Source: Hungateiclostridiaceae bacterium UBA3934 (lineage in GTDB: Bacteria; Bacillota; Clostridia; Acetivibrionales; DTU013). From it: a stretch of 10,607 nucleotides of DNA. This document shows positions 1 to 7,231 of this stretch, one piece after another. Every line of letters starts with the position of its first letter. Positions within the stretch are counted from its first letter, which is position 1. The stretch covers positions 1-10,607 of the forward strand of contig DGEE01000034.1 of NCBI GenBank assembly GCA_002385815.1, in the 5' to 3' direction. The notes beneath the pieces were generated by a model. The model ran no database searches and had not been told where the DNA came from. It saw only the letters and a list, made by a program, of their open reading frames with translations. The translations under genes and the position numbers were made by a program.

Positions 1-19
1 AGATGTGTATAAGAGACAG
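1..19 (+). other. Tn5 mosaic-end / Nextera adapter remnant
   Basis: The first 19 bases read AGATGTGTATAAGAGACAG, which is exactly the Tn5 transposase mosaic end present in every Nextera tagmentation adapter. It lies at the extreme edge of the window and is directly followed by the last codons of a minus-strand gene. The natural sequence therefore begins at about base 20, and this stretch is a library artefact, not biology. Confidence 0.96.
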
Positions 20-21
20 GT

Positions 22-510
22 TCAGGCCCGTCCCTGGTATTCCTTCACCATCAGCGCCCTGATGTAGCCTCTGTCATTGGTGGTGGATTCGATATAGAAG
101 CCCCTGCCGTAGTAAAACCTGATCAGGTCCCTGTTTTTGGACGCCGTATGGAGTTTTACACACTTTATGCCTTTTTCGATGAGCATTTTGTCAATGAGAC
201 TCATCAAGGCCATGCCGACGCCGATGTTGTTGTAGGCAGGTCTTACACCGAATCTGCTGAGATAAGCGGTATTGTCGGGCAATATGGCCACTCTTGCGCT
301 GCCTACGGCAATACCGTCGATAAGCGCGATGAAGACTTCCTTTGTCCTGATATCGTCTATGATATCATCCAGTGTTTCCGTCAGGGCATCCAAAGGTTCC
401 TTTACATCTGTGTCCTTCATATATTTCTTAAAGGAGTCCTGCATGATCTCATATATGGCAGGAGCATCGGATTCCACAGCCTTGCGGATCATAAAAGTAT
501 AGTTGAACAT
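22..510 (-). CDS. GNAT-family N-acetyltransferase, last gene of the arg operon
   Basis: A 162-residue single-domain GNAT protein, predicted cytoplasmic, that would transfer an acyl group from acyl-CoA to an amine; the substrate is unknown. The acetyl-CoA-binding motif A is visible at residues 87-102 (FGVRPAYNNIGVGMAL), with Asn94 where the Q/R of the Q/RxxGxG/A loop usually stands. The C-terminal FYYGRGFYI (132-140) is the usual beta6/beta7 region. The chosen ATG lies 27 bp after the argF stop, behind a modest AGGCAGG ribosome-binding site; an internal ATG at residue 7 has no such site. The stop codon sits only two bases from the adapter, so the gene is complete, but whatever follows is unseen. 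Its place at the end of an arginine operon that lacks argJ makes a short N-acetylglutamate synthase possible, but its sequence does not show this. It could equally be a RimI-like or detoxifying acetyltransferase. Confidence 0.85.
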   Translation of the reverse strand: MFNYTFMIRKAVESDAPAIYEIMQDSFKKYMKDTDVKEPLDALTETLDDIIDDIRTKEVFIALIDGIAVGSARVAILPDNTAYLSRFGVRPAYNNIGVGMALMSLIDKMLIEKGIKCVKLHTASKNRDLIRFYYGRGFYIESTTNDRGYIRALMVKEYQGRA

Positions 511-537
511 GTTAAAAACCTGCCTTTGCCCAAACTG

Positions 538-1455
538 TCAGCCCATCAGCGTTACCATGATGGCCTTCTGCATGTGCAGCCTGTTTTCCGCCTCTTCAAA
601 AACATCCGAATTCGGCCCGTCTATGATATCTTCTGTGACCTCGTAGCCTCTGTATGCGGGCAGGCAGTGCAGGAATATTGCGTCTTCCTTTGCCAGTGAA
701 AACAGCTTGCTGTTAACCTGGTAGGGCATGAATATTTTGAGACGCAATTCCTTCTCAGCTTCCTGTCCCATGCTGATCCATGTGTCGGTGTAAACGACAT
801 CTGCATCCTTCATCGCCTCTTCCGGATCTTCAGTCAGCACCACCTTGCTGCCTGACTTTCTGGCGTGATGTTTTGCCTGCTCGATTATGGTGGCGTTACA
901 TTCGTATCCGGCGGGAGAAGCCACACAGATATCCATTCCTGTAATTGCGCAGCCCTGCAGCAGAGAATTGGCCACATTGTTACCGTCGCCCACATATGCA
1001 AGCTTCAGCCCTTTTAGTTTACCCTTCTTCTCGTATACAGTAAAGAGGTCTGAAAGTATCTGACAGGGGTGCATCAGGTCCGTGAGGCCGTTTATGACCG
1101 GGATCGTCCCGAATCTTGCCAGATCCAGCACATCGTCCTGCTTGAAGGTCCTGATCATGATGCCGTCGATATAGTGGGAGAGGACCTTTGCCGTATCGTG
1201 TATCGTTTCGCCCCGGCCCAGCTGGATGTCGCTGGAGCTCAGAAAAATGGGATAGCCGCCCAACTGGTACATGCCGACTTCAAATGACACTCTCGTTCTG
1301 GTCGAGGATTTGGAGAATATCATACCAAGCGTCTTGCCTTTGAGCAGGTGGTGTGTGATCCCTGCCTTAAGCTCTTTTTTAAGTTTTGCCGCCAGTGTGA
1401 ACAGGCTTTCGATCTCCTCAACGGTCAGATCGTTAAGGTCGATAAGATGTTTCAT
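538..1455 (-). CDS. argF: Ornithine carbamoyltransferase (anabolic type)
   Basis: Transfers the carbamoyl group from carbamoyl phosphate to L-ornithine to give citrulline, in the cytoplasm and normally as a trimer. Seen in the 305-residue product: the carbamoyl-phosphate loop SSTRTR at 50-55, HPCQ at 129-132, the ornithine-binding Asp224 and SMG loop (228-230), the catalytic HCLP at 263-266, and the C-terminal ENRLHMQKA around 290-298. The motif after HCLP reads AYRGYEV where AHRGEEV is more usual, a mild change. ATG 1455 follows AAGGAG with an 8-nt spacer. The length and the biosynthetic neighbours favour anabolic ArgF over catabolic ArcB, and no arcA or arcC lies in the window. It is separated from carB by 127 bp holding imperfect repeats, and the GNAT gene follows 27 bp downstream. 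It would consume the product of the CarAB pair encoded just upstream. Confidence 0.96.
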   Translation of the reverse strand: MKHLIDLNDLTVEEIESLFTLAAKLKKELKAGITHHLLKGKTLGMIFSKSSTRTRVSFEVGMYQLGGYPIFLSSSDIQLGRGETIHDTAKVLSHYIDGIMIRTFKQDDVLDLARFGTIPVINGLTDLMHPCQILSDLFTVYEKKGKLKGLKLAYVGDGNNVANSLLQGCAITGMDICVASPAGYECNATIIEQAKHHARKSGSKVVLTEDPEEAMKDADVVYTDTWISMGQEAEKELRLKIFMPYQVNSKLFSLAKEDAIFLHCLPAYRGYEVTEDIIDGPNSDVFEEAENRLHMQKAIMVTLMG

Positions 1456-1480
1456 TGTTACAGCTCCTTCATTATTCTTT

Positions 1481-1554
1481 TTCCGGCCGTCTATACAGAA
1501 AGATTTCGGCCATCTATACTGAAAAACATCTGCTCCGGCCGTATTTATCGGATC
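1481..1554 (-). repeat. Imperfect direct repeats between carB and argF
   Basis: Two 21-base units, 1481-1501 and 1504-1524, match at 18 of 21 positions with a 23-bp period (plus-strand core CGGCCRTCTATAC). A third, weaker copy at about 1533-1553 shares TCCGGCCGT and some flanking bases (about 14 of 21). They lie upstream of the argF ribosome-binding site. The GGCCG/CGGCC parts of neighbouring units can pair with each other, giving a loose hairpin with a long loop. No U-run follows, so a terminator is unlikely. The function is unknown. Confidence 0.5.
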
Positions 1555-1582
1555 CGGTCAGACCGCTGAATGCCGTATCAAA

Positions 1583-4500
1583 TCATTTCCGGCCATTATA
1601 TCTCGAGTATTCATCCAGTGCATAGACGCCGGGCTCATTGCATTCCGCCAGGTGCTCCAGCACATCGAGTATAGCATTGGCTGTGTCCAGCGATGTGAGG
1701 CACGGAGTATTGTATTCCATGGAGGTTCTCCTGATTGGGAAGCCCAGTTTTCCGGGCACGCCTGCCTTCGCATATGTGCTTATGACCAGCGATACCTTGT
1801 CTGTTTTGATATAATCGAGGACTCTGTCTTCAGGTACCAGTTCCACTTCCAGACCCGCATCCGAAAGCCAGCCGTAATCATCCTCCACTGCCAGCAGTCT
1901 GAAGCCAAGCCTGTCAAGTTTTTTCGAGATGATGACGCAGTCCTCCTTATCCCACTCGCCTGTTGCCATCAGTACGCTGCCGCCCCTGGGGATGGACAGA
2001 CCTGAGGCGATCAGTGCTTTGTAAAGTGCGATGCGATAATCCCTGTCCACGCCCATCACTTCTCCTGTGGACTTCATCTCCGGACTCAGGAAAGTATCGA
2101 CTGTCGACAGCTTCGCGAATGAGAAGACCGGAGCCTTGACCGCCGAAAAAGCGGACTCCTCTGCCAGACCCGGCTCATATCCGAGGCTGCGCAGTGTGCT
2201 GCCCATTATGAGCTTTGTGGCGACATTTACCATCGGGATGCCCGTGATCTTGCTCATTATCGGGATAGTCCTGCTGGCACGCGGGTTGACTTCGATTACA
2301 TAGACCCTGCCATCGCCATCGATGACGAACTGTATATTGAACAGGCCGACGATCTTCAATGCCCTGGCGAGTCTTATCGAATAATCCGCTATCACTTCCT
2401 TTGTTTCCCGGGAGAGCGTATGCGGGGGATATATGGCGATACTGTCACCCGAGTGTACTCCTGCCCTTTCAACATGCTGGAATATCCCCGGGATCAGTAC
2501 GTCTTCTCCGTCACAGATGCCGTCCACTTCTGCTTCGATACCATTTATATATTTGTCGATAAGCACCGGATGCTCTGCGGACACATCCACCGCCATCTTC
2601 ATGTACTCCTCCAGTGCCCTGTCGTTGTATACTATCTCCATGGCCCTTCCGCCCAGCACATAGGAGGGCCTTACCAGCACAGGATAGCCGATCCTGTTGG
2701 CTATCGTCTTTGCCTCTCCAAAGGAATGGGCGGTACTTCCCTCTGGTATGGGTATACCGAGCTCCTCAAGCAGCCTGAGGAATTTGTCCCGGTCTTCGGC
2801 AATGTCGATGCTTTCCACCGAGGTACCCAGTATCTCTACGCCTTCCTTGTGGAGCGTGCCTGCCAGGTTTATGGCAGTCTGGCCGCCAAACTGGACTATT
2901 ATGCCCTCGGGTTTTTCCTTGTTGACGATATCCAGTACGCATTCCTTTGTCAGCGGCTCGAAATACAGCTTGTCGGAGGTGTCGAAATCGGTGCTGACAG
3001 TTTCCGGGTTGTTGTTTATTATGATGGACTCCAGGCCCAGTTCCCTCAGCGTCCTGACACAGTGCACGCTGCAATAGTCGAATTCTATGCCCTGGCCTAT
3101 CCGGATGGGTCCCGAGCCTATGACGAGGACCTTCTTCCTGTCGGATACGACGACATCGTCTTGTTCCTCATAGGTGGAATAATAATATGGGGTGCGAGCC
3201 TCGAATTCGCCGGCGCAGGTGTCCACGAGCTTGTAGACAGGCTTGACCGGATATTTTTCCCTCAGCTCCAGAATAGTATCCAGCGGCACATTGACCAGAT
3301 TGGCTATATAAGAGTCACCGAAACCGATCTTTTTGGCCCGTATGTAAAGGTCGTAATCCAGCCATGCGATCCCTGCATTCTTCACATCTTCAGCCACCTG
3401 TACGATGTTTTGCAGCTTGCTGATGAAGAATTTGTCCACCTTTGTTATCTCAACGATTTTGTCCACCGGGATACCCTTCTGCAGTGCCTTGAAAATAGCG
3501 AATATCCGCTCGTCTCTTGGTGACGCCAGCACTTCAAGGAGCTCATCGGCAGTATAATTGTCGAACAACTCAAGTCCTAACTGGTAGTTGAGCTTTATAT
3601 CGAGCGAGTCTATGGCTTTCAGCAGCGATTCCTCGAATGTCCTTCCTATTGCCATGACTTCGCCGGTGGCCTTCATCTGTGTACCCAGGGAGCGGTCTGC
3701 CGACGAAAATTTGTCGAAGGGCCAGCGGGGCACTTTGGTAACGACGTAATCTATCGTGGGTTCAAAGCATGCATATGTGTTTTTGGTCACCGGGTTCCTG
3801 ATCTCGTCCAGGTTCATCCCAATGGCGATCTTGGATGCGACACGGGCGATGGGATAGCCGGTGGCCTTGGATGCCAGCGCGCTGGAGCGGCTGACCCTGG
3901 GATTGACCTCTATGACCACATAGTCGAAGCTCTTCGGGTCAAGTGCAAACTGGATATTACAGCCGCCTTTTATATCAAGTGCACGGATTATCTTTACCGA
4001 GGCATTGCGCAGCATCTGGTACTCCTTGCTGGAAAGTGTCTGGCAGGGGGCCACGACGATGCTGTCGCCGGTGTGCACTCCCACGGGATCGAGATTTTCC
4101 ATGCTGCATATGATGATGCAGTTGTCGGCACCGTCCCGCATGACTTCGAATTCGATTTCTTTCCAGCCGGCAACGCTCTGCTCGAGAAGGACCTGGTTTA
4201 TCATGCTGAGCTTGAGCCCTTTTCCGCAGATGTATCTGAAATCATCCATGTTTTCCGCTATGCCGCCGCCGGTGCCGCCCAGGGTGTAAGCCGGTCTTAT
4301 TATGATGGGGAAGCCGACCTCTTCAGCGAATGCAACTGCGTCATCCAGGTTTGTGACTATGGTGCTCATGGGGACTTTTTCGTTGATACTCTGCATGGTT
4401 TCCTTGAACAGTTCCCTGTCCTCGGCTCTCTTTATCGACATCAGGGATGTCCCCAGCAGCTCTATGCCGAGCCGGTCCAGTATACCATCATTGGCAAGCT

Positions 4501-4801
4501 GGACTGCCATGTTGAGACCGGTCTGGCCTCCAAGGGAAGCGAGTATGCCGTCCGGTTTTTCGCGCTCTATTATCTTCTTGACCGCATCAATGGTTATAGG
4601 CTCTATATAGACGCGGTCGGCAGTTTCCCCGTCTGTCATGATGGTGGCGGGATTGCTGTTGATAAGGACGACCTCGATGCCTTCCTCTCTCAGAGATTTG
4701 CAGGCCTGTGTGCCGGAGTAGTCGAATTCGGCTGCCTGCCCTATGATTATAGGTCCTGACCCTATGACCAGTACCTTTTTAATGTCCTTGTTTCTTGGCA
4801 T
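1583..4801 (-). CDS. carB: Carbamoyl-phosphate synthase large subunit with altered allosteric domain
   Basis: Makes carbamoyl phosphate from bicarbonate, ammonia and two ATP. The 1072-residue length equals the family norm. The N-terminal half (GSGPIIIGQAAEFDYSG, then the ATP-grasp with RPAYTLGGTGGG and EVNPRVSRSSA) forms carboxyphosphate. The C-terminal half (GSGPIRIGQGIEFDY, RPSYVLGG, EVNPRASRT) phosphorylates carbamate. Both look intact. The start is ATG 4801, not the in-frame ATG 4813, because GGAGG at 4807-4811 sits 5 nt before it and the product then begins MPRNKDIKKVLVIG as in homologues. Odd: in the last ~140 residues, where E. coli CarB binds UMP/IMP, the THGT stretch (Thr974-Thr977) is VEDD at 972-975, the NKVHEGRP region carrying Lys993 is shortened by about five residues, and Asn1015 and Thr1017 align with Ser1008 and Tyr1010. 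Nucleotide control is probably lost. carA ends 30 bp upstream, and the gene is co-transcribed with argF. Confidence 0.97.
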   Translation of the reverse strand: MPRNKDIKKVLVIGSGPIIIGQAAEFDYSGTQACKSLREEGIEVVLINSNPATIMTDGETADRVYIEPITIDAVKKIIEREKPDGILASLGGQTGLNMAVQLANDGILDRLGIELLGTSLMSIKRAEDRELFKETMQSINEKVPMSTIVTNLDDAVAFAEEVGFPIIIRPAYTLGGTGGGIAENMDDFRYICGKGLKLSMINQVLLEQSVAGWKEIEFEVMRDGADNCIIICSMENLDPVGVHTGDSIVVAPCQTLSSKEYQMLRNASVKIIRALDIKGGCNIQFALDPKSFDYVVIEVNPRVSRSSALASKATGYPIARVASKIAIGMNLDEIRNPVTKNTYACFEPTIDYVVTKVPRWPFDKFSSADRSLGTQMKATGEVMAIGRTFEESLLKAIDSLDIKLNYQLGLELFDNYTADELLEVLASPRDERIFAIFKALQKGIPVDKIVEITKVDKFFISKLQNIVQVAEDVKNAGIAWLDYDLYIRAKKIGFGDSYIANLVNVPLDTILELREKYPVKPVYKLVDTCAGEFEARTPYYYSTYEEQDDVVVSDRKKVLVIGSGPIRIGQGIEFDYCSVHCVRTLRELGLESIIINNNPETVSTDFDTSDKLYFEPLTKECVLDIVNKEKPEGIIVQFGGQTAINLAGTLHKEGVEILGTSVESIDIAEDRDKFLRLLEELGIPIPEGSTAHSFGEAKTIANRIGYPVLVRPSYVLGGRAMEIVYNDRALEEYMKMAVDVSAEHPVLIDKYINGIEAEVDGICDGEDVLIPGIFQHVERAGVHSGDSIAIYPPHTLSRETKEVIADYSIRLARALKIVGLFNIQFVIDGDGRVYVIEVNPRASRTIPIMSKITGIPMVNVATKLIMGSTLRSLGYEPGLAEESAFSAVKAPVFSFAKLSTVDTFLSPEMKSTGEVMGVDRDYRIALYKALIASGLSIPRGGSVLMATGEWDKEDCVIISKKLDRLGFRLLAVEDDYGWLSDAGLEVELVPEDRVLDYIKTDKVSLVISTYAKAGVPGKLGFPIRRTSMEYNTPCLTSLDTANAILDVLEHLAECNEPGVYALDEYSRYNGRK

Positions 4802-4806
4802 ATGGA

Positions 4807-4811
4807 CCTCC
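4807..4811 (-). promoter_or_regulatory. carB ribosome-binding site that decides the start
   Basis: Minus-strand GGAGG with a 5-nt spacer to ATG 4801. It overlaps the alternative in-frame ATG 4813, which has no Shine-Dalgarno sequence of its own. Confidence 0.8.
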
Positions 4812-4831
4812 ATGCGATAGCTGATAATGTT

Positions 4832-5887
4832 TTACAGCGCCTTCAGGAAATCTTCCAAAACACAGGCAGAATCCTGCGGGTGATCTGCCGGTCCCGGGCA
4901 GTACTGGACCCCGGTCACAGACAGTTTTCCATGCCTGAAGCCTTCCACTGTATTGTCATTGACATTGATCCGGGTTATTTCAACGCCATCAGCCATATCA
5001 GCATCCAATGCGTAATTATGGCTCTGCGATGTTATATAGCATTTTCCTGTCGTAAGATCCTTCACCGGCAGATTGGCCCCATGATGGCCGTATTTCAGCT
5101 TAAAGACTGTCCCGCCCAGGGCCAGCCCCAGCAGTTGATGTCCCAGGCCGATGCCGAGAATCGGCATTTCGCCCATCAGTTTTTCCAGCAGCAGCCTCTG
5201 CTCACCCAGTTCCCGCGGATCTCCGGGGCCTCCCGATATAATCACTCCGTCAGGGCTGCACGCCAGCACATCTTCATATGTGGATGATGCAGGGAGTATG
5301 TGGATATCGCAGTCGTACCTGCGGAGAAGCTTCGTGAGGGTCTTTTTTACACCGAGATCCAGCAGTGAGATCCTTTTCCCCTGTCCCTTTATGCGCACAG
5401 GTTCCTTCGCGGTGACCTCCATGACAAGGCTGCGGCGCTTTTGCATACCATCCCTGAGCCTGTCGAGCAGCACGTCCACATTGCCGCATTCGGTGGATAT
5501 TATGCCAAACATGCTTCCATTGCTGCAGATGTGCCTGACCAGTGCCCTTGTGTCGATGCCCTTCAGGCCGATGATATTATGCATTTTGAAGTATTCATCG
5601 CCACCGATGGAACACCGCCAGTTGTTGGGATGGTCGCAAATCTCCTTTACTATGAAACCCTGGACGTGTGCGCTGTCGGATTCGCTGTCCTCTTCATTGA
5701 AGCCGCTGTTTCCGATCAGCGGATAGGTCATTGTCACGATTTGCCCTCTATAGGATGGATCGGTGATGATCTCCTGATATCCTGTCATGGATGTATTGAA
5801 CACCACTTCGCCTATGGTCTCTCCCCCTGCACCAAAACCTAGCCCGGGATAATATGTTCCGTCCTCCAGGACCAATACTGATTTCAT
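4832..5887 (-). CDS. carA: Carbamoyl-phosphate synthase small subunit with dead glutaminase site
   Basis: CarA normally hydrolyses glutamine and passes ammonia to CarB. This 351-residue protein has the N-terminal CarA domain (LEDGTYYPG, NTSMTGYQEIITDPSYRGQ) and a class-I glutamine amidotransferase domain from about residue 170. The triad is gone. The nucleophile motif GICLGHQ reads GIGLGHQ (Gly247, codon 5147-5149, for E. coli Cys269), and the HPE motif reads CPG (Cys330 and Gly332, codons 4898-4900 and 4892-4894, for His353 and Glu355). The pocket motif QNHG is QSHN, replacing Asn311 and Gly313. Ser45 and the Gln of LGHQ remain. The frame is open and collinear, so this is not an obvious pseudogene; it probably stabilises an ammonia-using CarB. 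The start is ATG 5887, behind AGGGGGAG with a 6-nt spacer; a GTG nine codons upstream is in frame but less likely. The gap to argD is 55 bp. Confidence 0.95.
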   Translation of the reverse strand: MKSVLVLEDGTYYPGLGFGAGGETIGEVVFNTSMTGYQEIITDPSYRGQIVTMTYPLIGNSGFNEEDSESDSAHVQGFIVKEICDHPNNWRCSIGGDEYFKMHNIIGLKGIDTRALVRHICSNGSMFGIISTECGNVDVLLDRLRDGMQKRRSLVMEVTAKEPVRIKGQGKRISLLDLGVKKTLTKLLRRYDCDIHILPASSTYEDVLACSPDGVIISGGPGDPRELGEQRLLLEKLMGEMPILGIGLGHQLLGLALGGTVFKLKYGHHGANLPVKDLTTGKCYITSQSHNYALDADMADGVEITRINVNDNTVEGFRHGKLSVTGVQYCPGPADHPQDSACVLEDFLKAL

Positions 5888-5893
5888 TCCAAA

Positions 5894-5901
5894 CTCCCCC
5901 T
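5894..5901 (-). promoter_or_regulatory. carA ribosome-binding site that decides the start
   Basis: Minus-strand AGGGGGAG, 6 nt before ATG 5887. It lies inside the longer GTG-initiated frame, so the shorter product beginning MKSVLVLEDG is favoured. Confidence 0.8.
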
Positions 5902-5942
5902 GTCTGATCAGCACATGTTAAAATGCCGTTGGCATGCCGGAA

Positions 5943-7139
5943 TCACTGTGACGCCAATTCTTCATCCAGCACTTTGATGAATGCATCGATATCGTCTTTC
6001 GTTATGATCAGCGGAGGAAGCATCCTGATGATGGAAGTCCCGACGCTGCCGACCAGGAAGCCTTTTTCGAACAGCCTGTTCTTCAGTTCGATGGCCTTAT
6101 CCTGCGCCAGCTGGATGCCTATCATCAGCCCAAGACCCCGGATTTCGCCTATAATGCTGTGCTTTTCCGACAGCTTCGCAAGCTCGCCCCTGAAGTAGCT
6201 GCCCATCGTATCAGCATTTGAAAGCAAATCATCATCGAGGATCGTCTTCAGTACAGCCAGGCCCGCCGAGCAAGCCAGCGGATTGCCGCCGAAGGTGGAG
6301 CCGTGGTCCCCCGGTTCGAATGCCTGCGCAACAAACTCTTTTGCACAGAGTGCTCCGATGGGAACTCCGCCTGCCAGCGCTTTGGCCAGCGTGAATATGT
6401 CAGGCTCGACTCCGTAATGCTCATAGGCAAAGAGTTTACCGGTCCTGCCTATACCTGTCTGGATCTCATCGAATATGAGCAGAAGCCCCTTTTCGTCACA
6501 CAGTTTGCGGACAGCCTGCACATATTCCGCATCCAGCAGGTGCACGCCGCTTTCTCCCTGCACCAGTTCCATCATGACAGCGCAGGTCTCATCATCGATG
6601 GCTGCTTCCAGTGCCTCGAGGTCATTCATCATTACATGCCTGAACCCGGGCATCAGAGGCGTGAAGGGTTTCTGGTACTTTTCCTGCCCCGTAGCTGCCA
6701 CCGTGGCAAGAGTCCTTCCGTGGAATGATCTCTTCAGCGTAATAATGCCAAACTTGTCGGGCATACCTTTTTTCTTGAAATAGATCCTGGCCAGCTTGAT
6801 CGCGCCTTCGTTTGCTTCAGCACCGCTGTTGGAGAAGAAGATGCGGTCCGCACAGGATACGCCGGCGAGCATTTTTGCAAGCTTCGCCTGAGATTCTATA
6901 TAGTACAGGCTGGAGCAGTGGATGAGCTTCTGCGCCTGTGAAGATATGGCATCAACAAGTGCCGGATGACCGTGGCCCAGTACGTTCACAGCAATGCCGC
7001 CCAGCATGTCGCAATATCTGCGGCCGTCGCTGCCGTAAAGATGGATGCCCTTGCCGTATTCAAAGCATACTGGCGTGCGCGGTCCGAATGTATTCATGTA
7101 ATATTTGCTGTCCATTTCCATTATTTCGCGAAGGTCCAT
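5943..7139 (-). CDS. argD: Acetylornithine aminotransferase
   Basis: PLP-dependent class-III aminotransferase that converts N-acetylglutamate semialdehyde and glutamate to N-acetylornithine and 2-oxoglutarate in the cytoplasm. Visible in the 398 residues: SGAEANEGAIKLAR (105-118, phosphate-binding region), FHGRTLATVAATG (139-151), the PLP-ring Asp224 in FDEIQTGIGRTG, the Schiff-base Lys253 in TLAKALAGGVPIGA, and HGSTFGGNPLAC (279-290) with the phosphate-binding Thr282. The length is typical of ArgD. ATG 7139 follows AAGGAG with an 8-nt spacer. It has its own promoter with a predicted ArgR site about 50-80 bp upstream, and carA follows 55 bp after its stop. A broad-specificity or succinylornithine-type activity cannot be excluded from sequence, but the context makes the arginine role very likely. 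Confidence 0.96.
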   Translation of the reverse strand: MDLREIMEMDSKYYMNTFGPRTPVCFEYGKGIHLYGSDGRRYCDMLGGIAVNVLGHGHPALVDAISSQAQKLIHCSSLYYIESQAKLAKMLAGVSCADRIFFSNSGAEANEGAIKLARIYFKKKGMPDKFGIITLKRSFHGRTLATVAATGQEKYQKPFTPLMPGFRHVMMNDLEALEAAIDDETCAVMMELVQGESGVHLLDAEYVQAVRKLCDEKGLLLIFDEIQTGIGRTGKLFAYEHYGVEPDIFTLAKALAGGVPIGALCAKEFVAQAFEPGDHGSTFGGNPLACSAGLAVLKTILDDDLLSNADTMGSYFRGELAKLSEKHSIIGEIRGLGLMIGIQLAQDKAIELKNRLFEKGFLVGSVGTSIIRMLPPLIITKDDIDAFIKVLDEELASQ

Positions 7140-7184
7140 AAGTTCATCTCCTTTAGCCGTGGAAAAAGCTTTCTCAGTATATTA

Positions 7185-7198
7185 TTCATAATTATACA
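7185..7198 (-). promoter_or_regulatory. Second, degenerate ARG box at the argD promoter
   Basis: Minus-strand TGTATAATTATGAA matches the ArgR/AhrC core TGAATWWWWATTCA at 11 of 14 positions. It covers the -10 element and starts exactly 20 bp after the first box, the same offset as at argC. ArgR hexamers commonly bind paired boxes about this far apart. Confidence 0.5.
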
Positions 7199-7219
7199 AC
7201 TCTATGCATAATAATGCAA
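7191..7219 (-). promoter_or_regulatory. Internal sigma-A promoter for argD-carAB-argF
   Basis: On the minus strand, TTGCAT (7214-7219) and a perfect TATAAT (7191-7196) are separated by 17 bp. The start point would lie near 7184, leaving a leader of about 45 nt with AAGGAG before argD. The geometry relative to the ARG boxes is identical to that of the argC promoter. Confidence 0.8.
7205..7218 (-). promoter_or_regulatory. Predicted ARG box (ArgR/AhrC operator) over the argD -35
   Basis: TGCATTATTATGCA is a perfect inverted repeat (5-bp arms, 4-bp centre) matching the core TGAATWWWWATTCA at 12 of 14 positions. It overlaps the -35 element, so a bound repressor would block RNA polymerase when arginine is plentiful. 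Confidence 0.65.
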
Positions 7220-7231
7220 CAATAAAATAAA

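Noticed and set aside
1..19. End of a genuine IS50/Tn5 element
   Set aside because: Only the 19-bp hyperactive mosaic end is present, at the extreme edge and without transposase sequence, which is what adapter carry-over looks like.
538..1455. Catabolic ornithine carbamoyltransferase (arcB)
   Set aside because: No arcA or arcC is present, the length is that of anabolic enzymes, and it sits in an ArgR-type biosynthetic operon.
1481..1554. CRISPR array
   Set aside because: Only two good units with a 2-bp gap and no spacers of regular length; no cas genes.
2420..3523. A 367-codon open frame on the plus strand, opposite carB
   Set aside because: It is antisense to the highly conserved carB frame and has no recognisable motif; it reflects codon bias of the true gene. 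The same applies to plus-strand frames at 148-699, 4073-4759, 4802-5287 and 5151-5726.
4832..5887. carA as a pseudogene
   Set aside because: The frame is full length without frameshift or internal stop, has a strong ribosome-binding site, and most structural motifs are preserved; only active-site positions have changed.
5923..5935. ATGCC-GTT-GGCAT hairpin with a short T-run between argD and carA as a terminator
   Set aside because: The stem is only 5 bp with a 3-nt loop and four Ts, too weak to call, and it would cut carAB from its only visible promoter.
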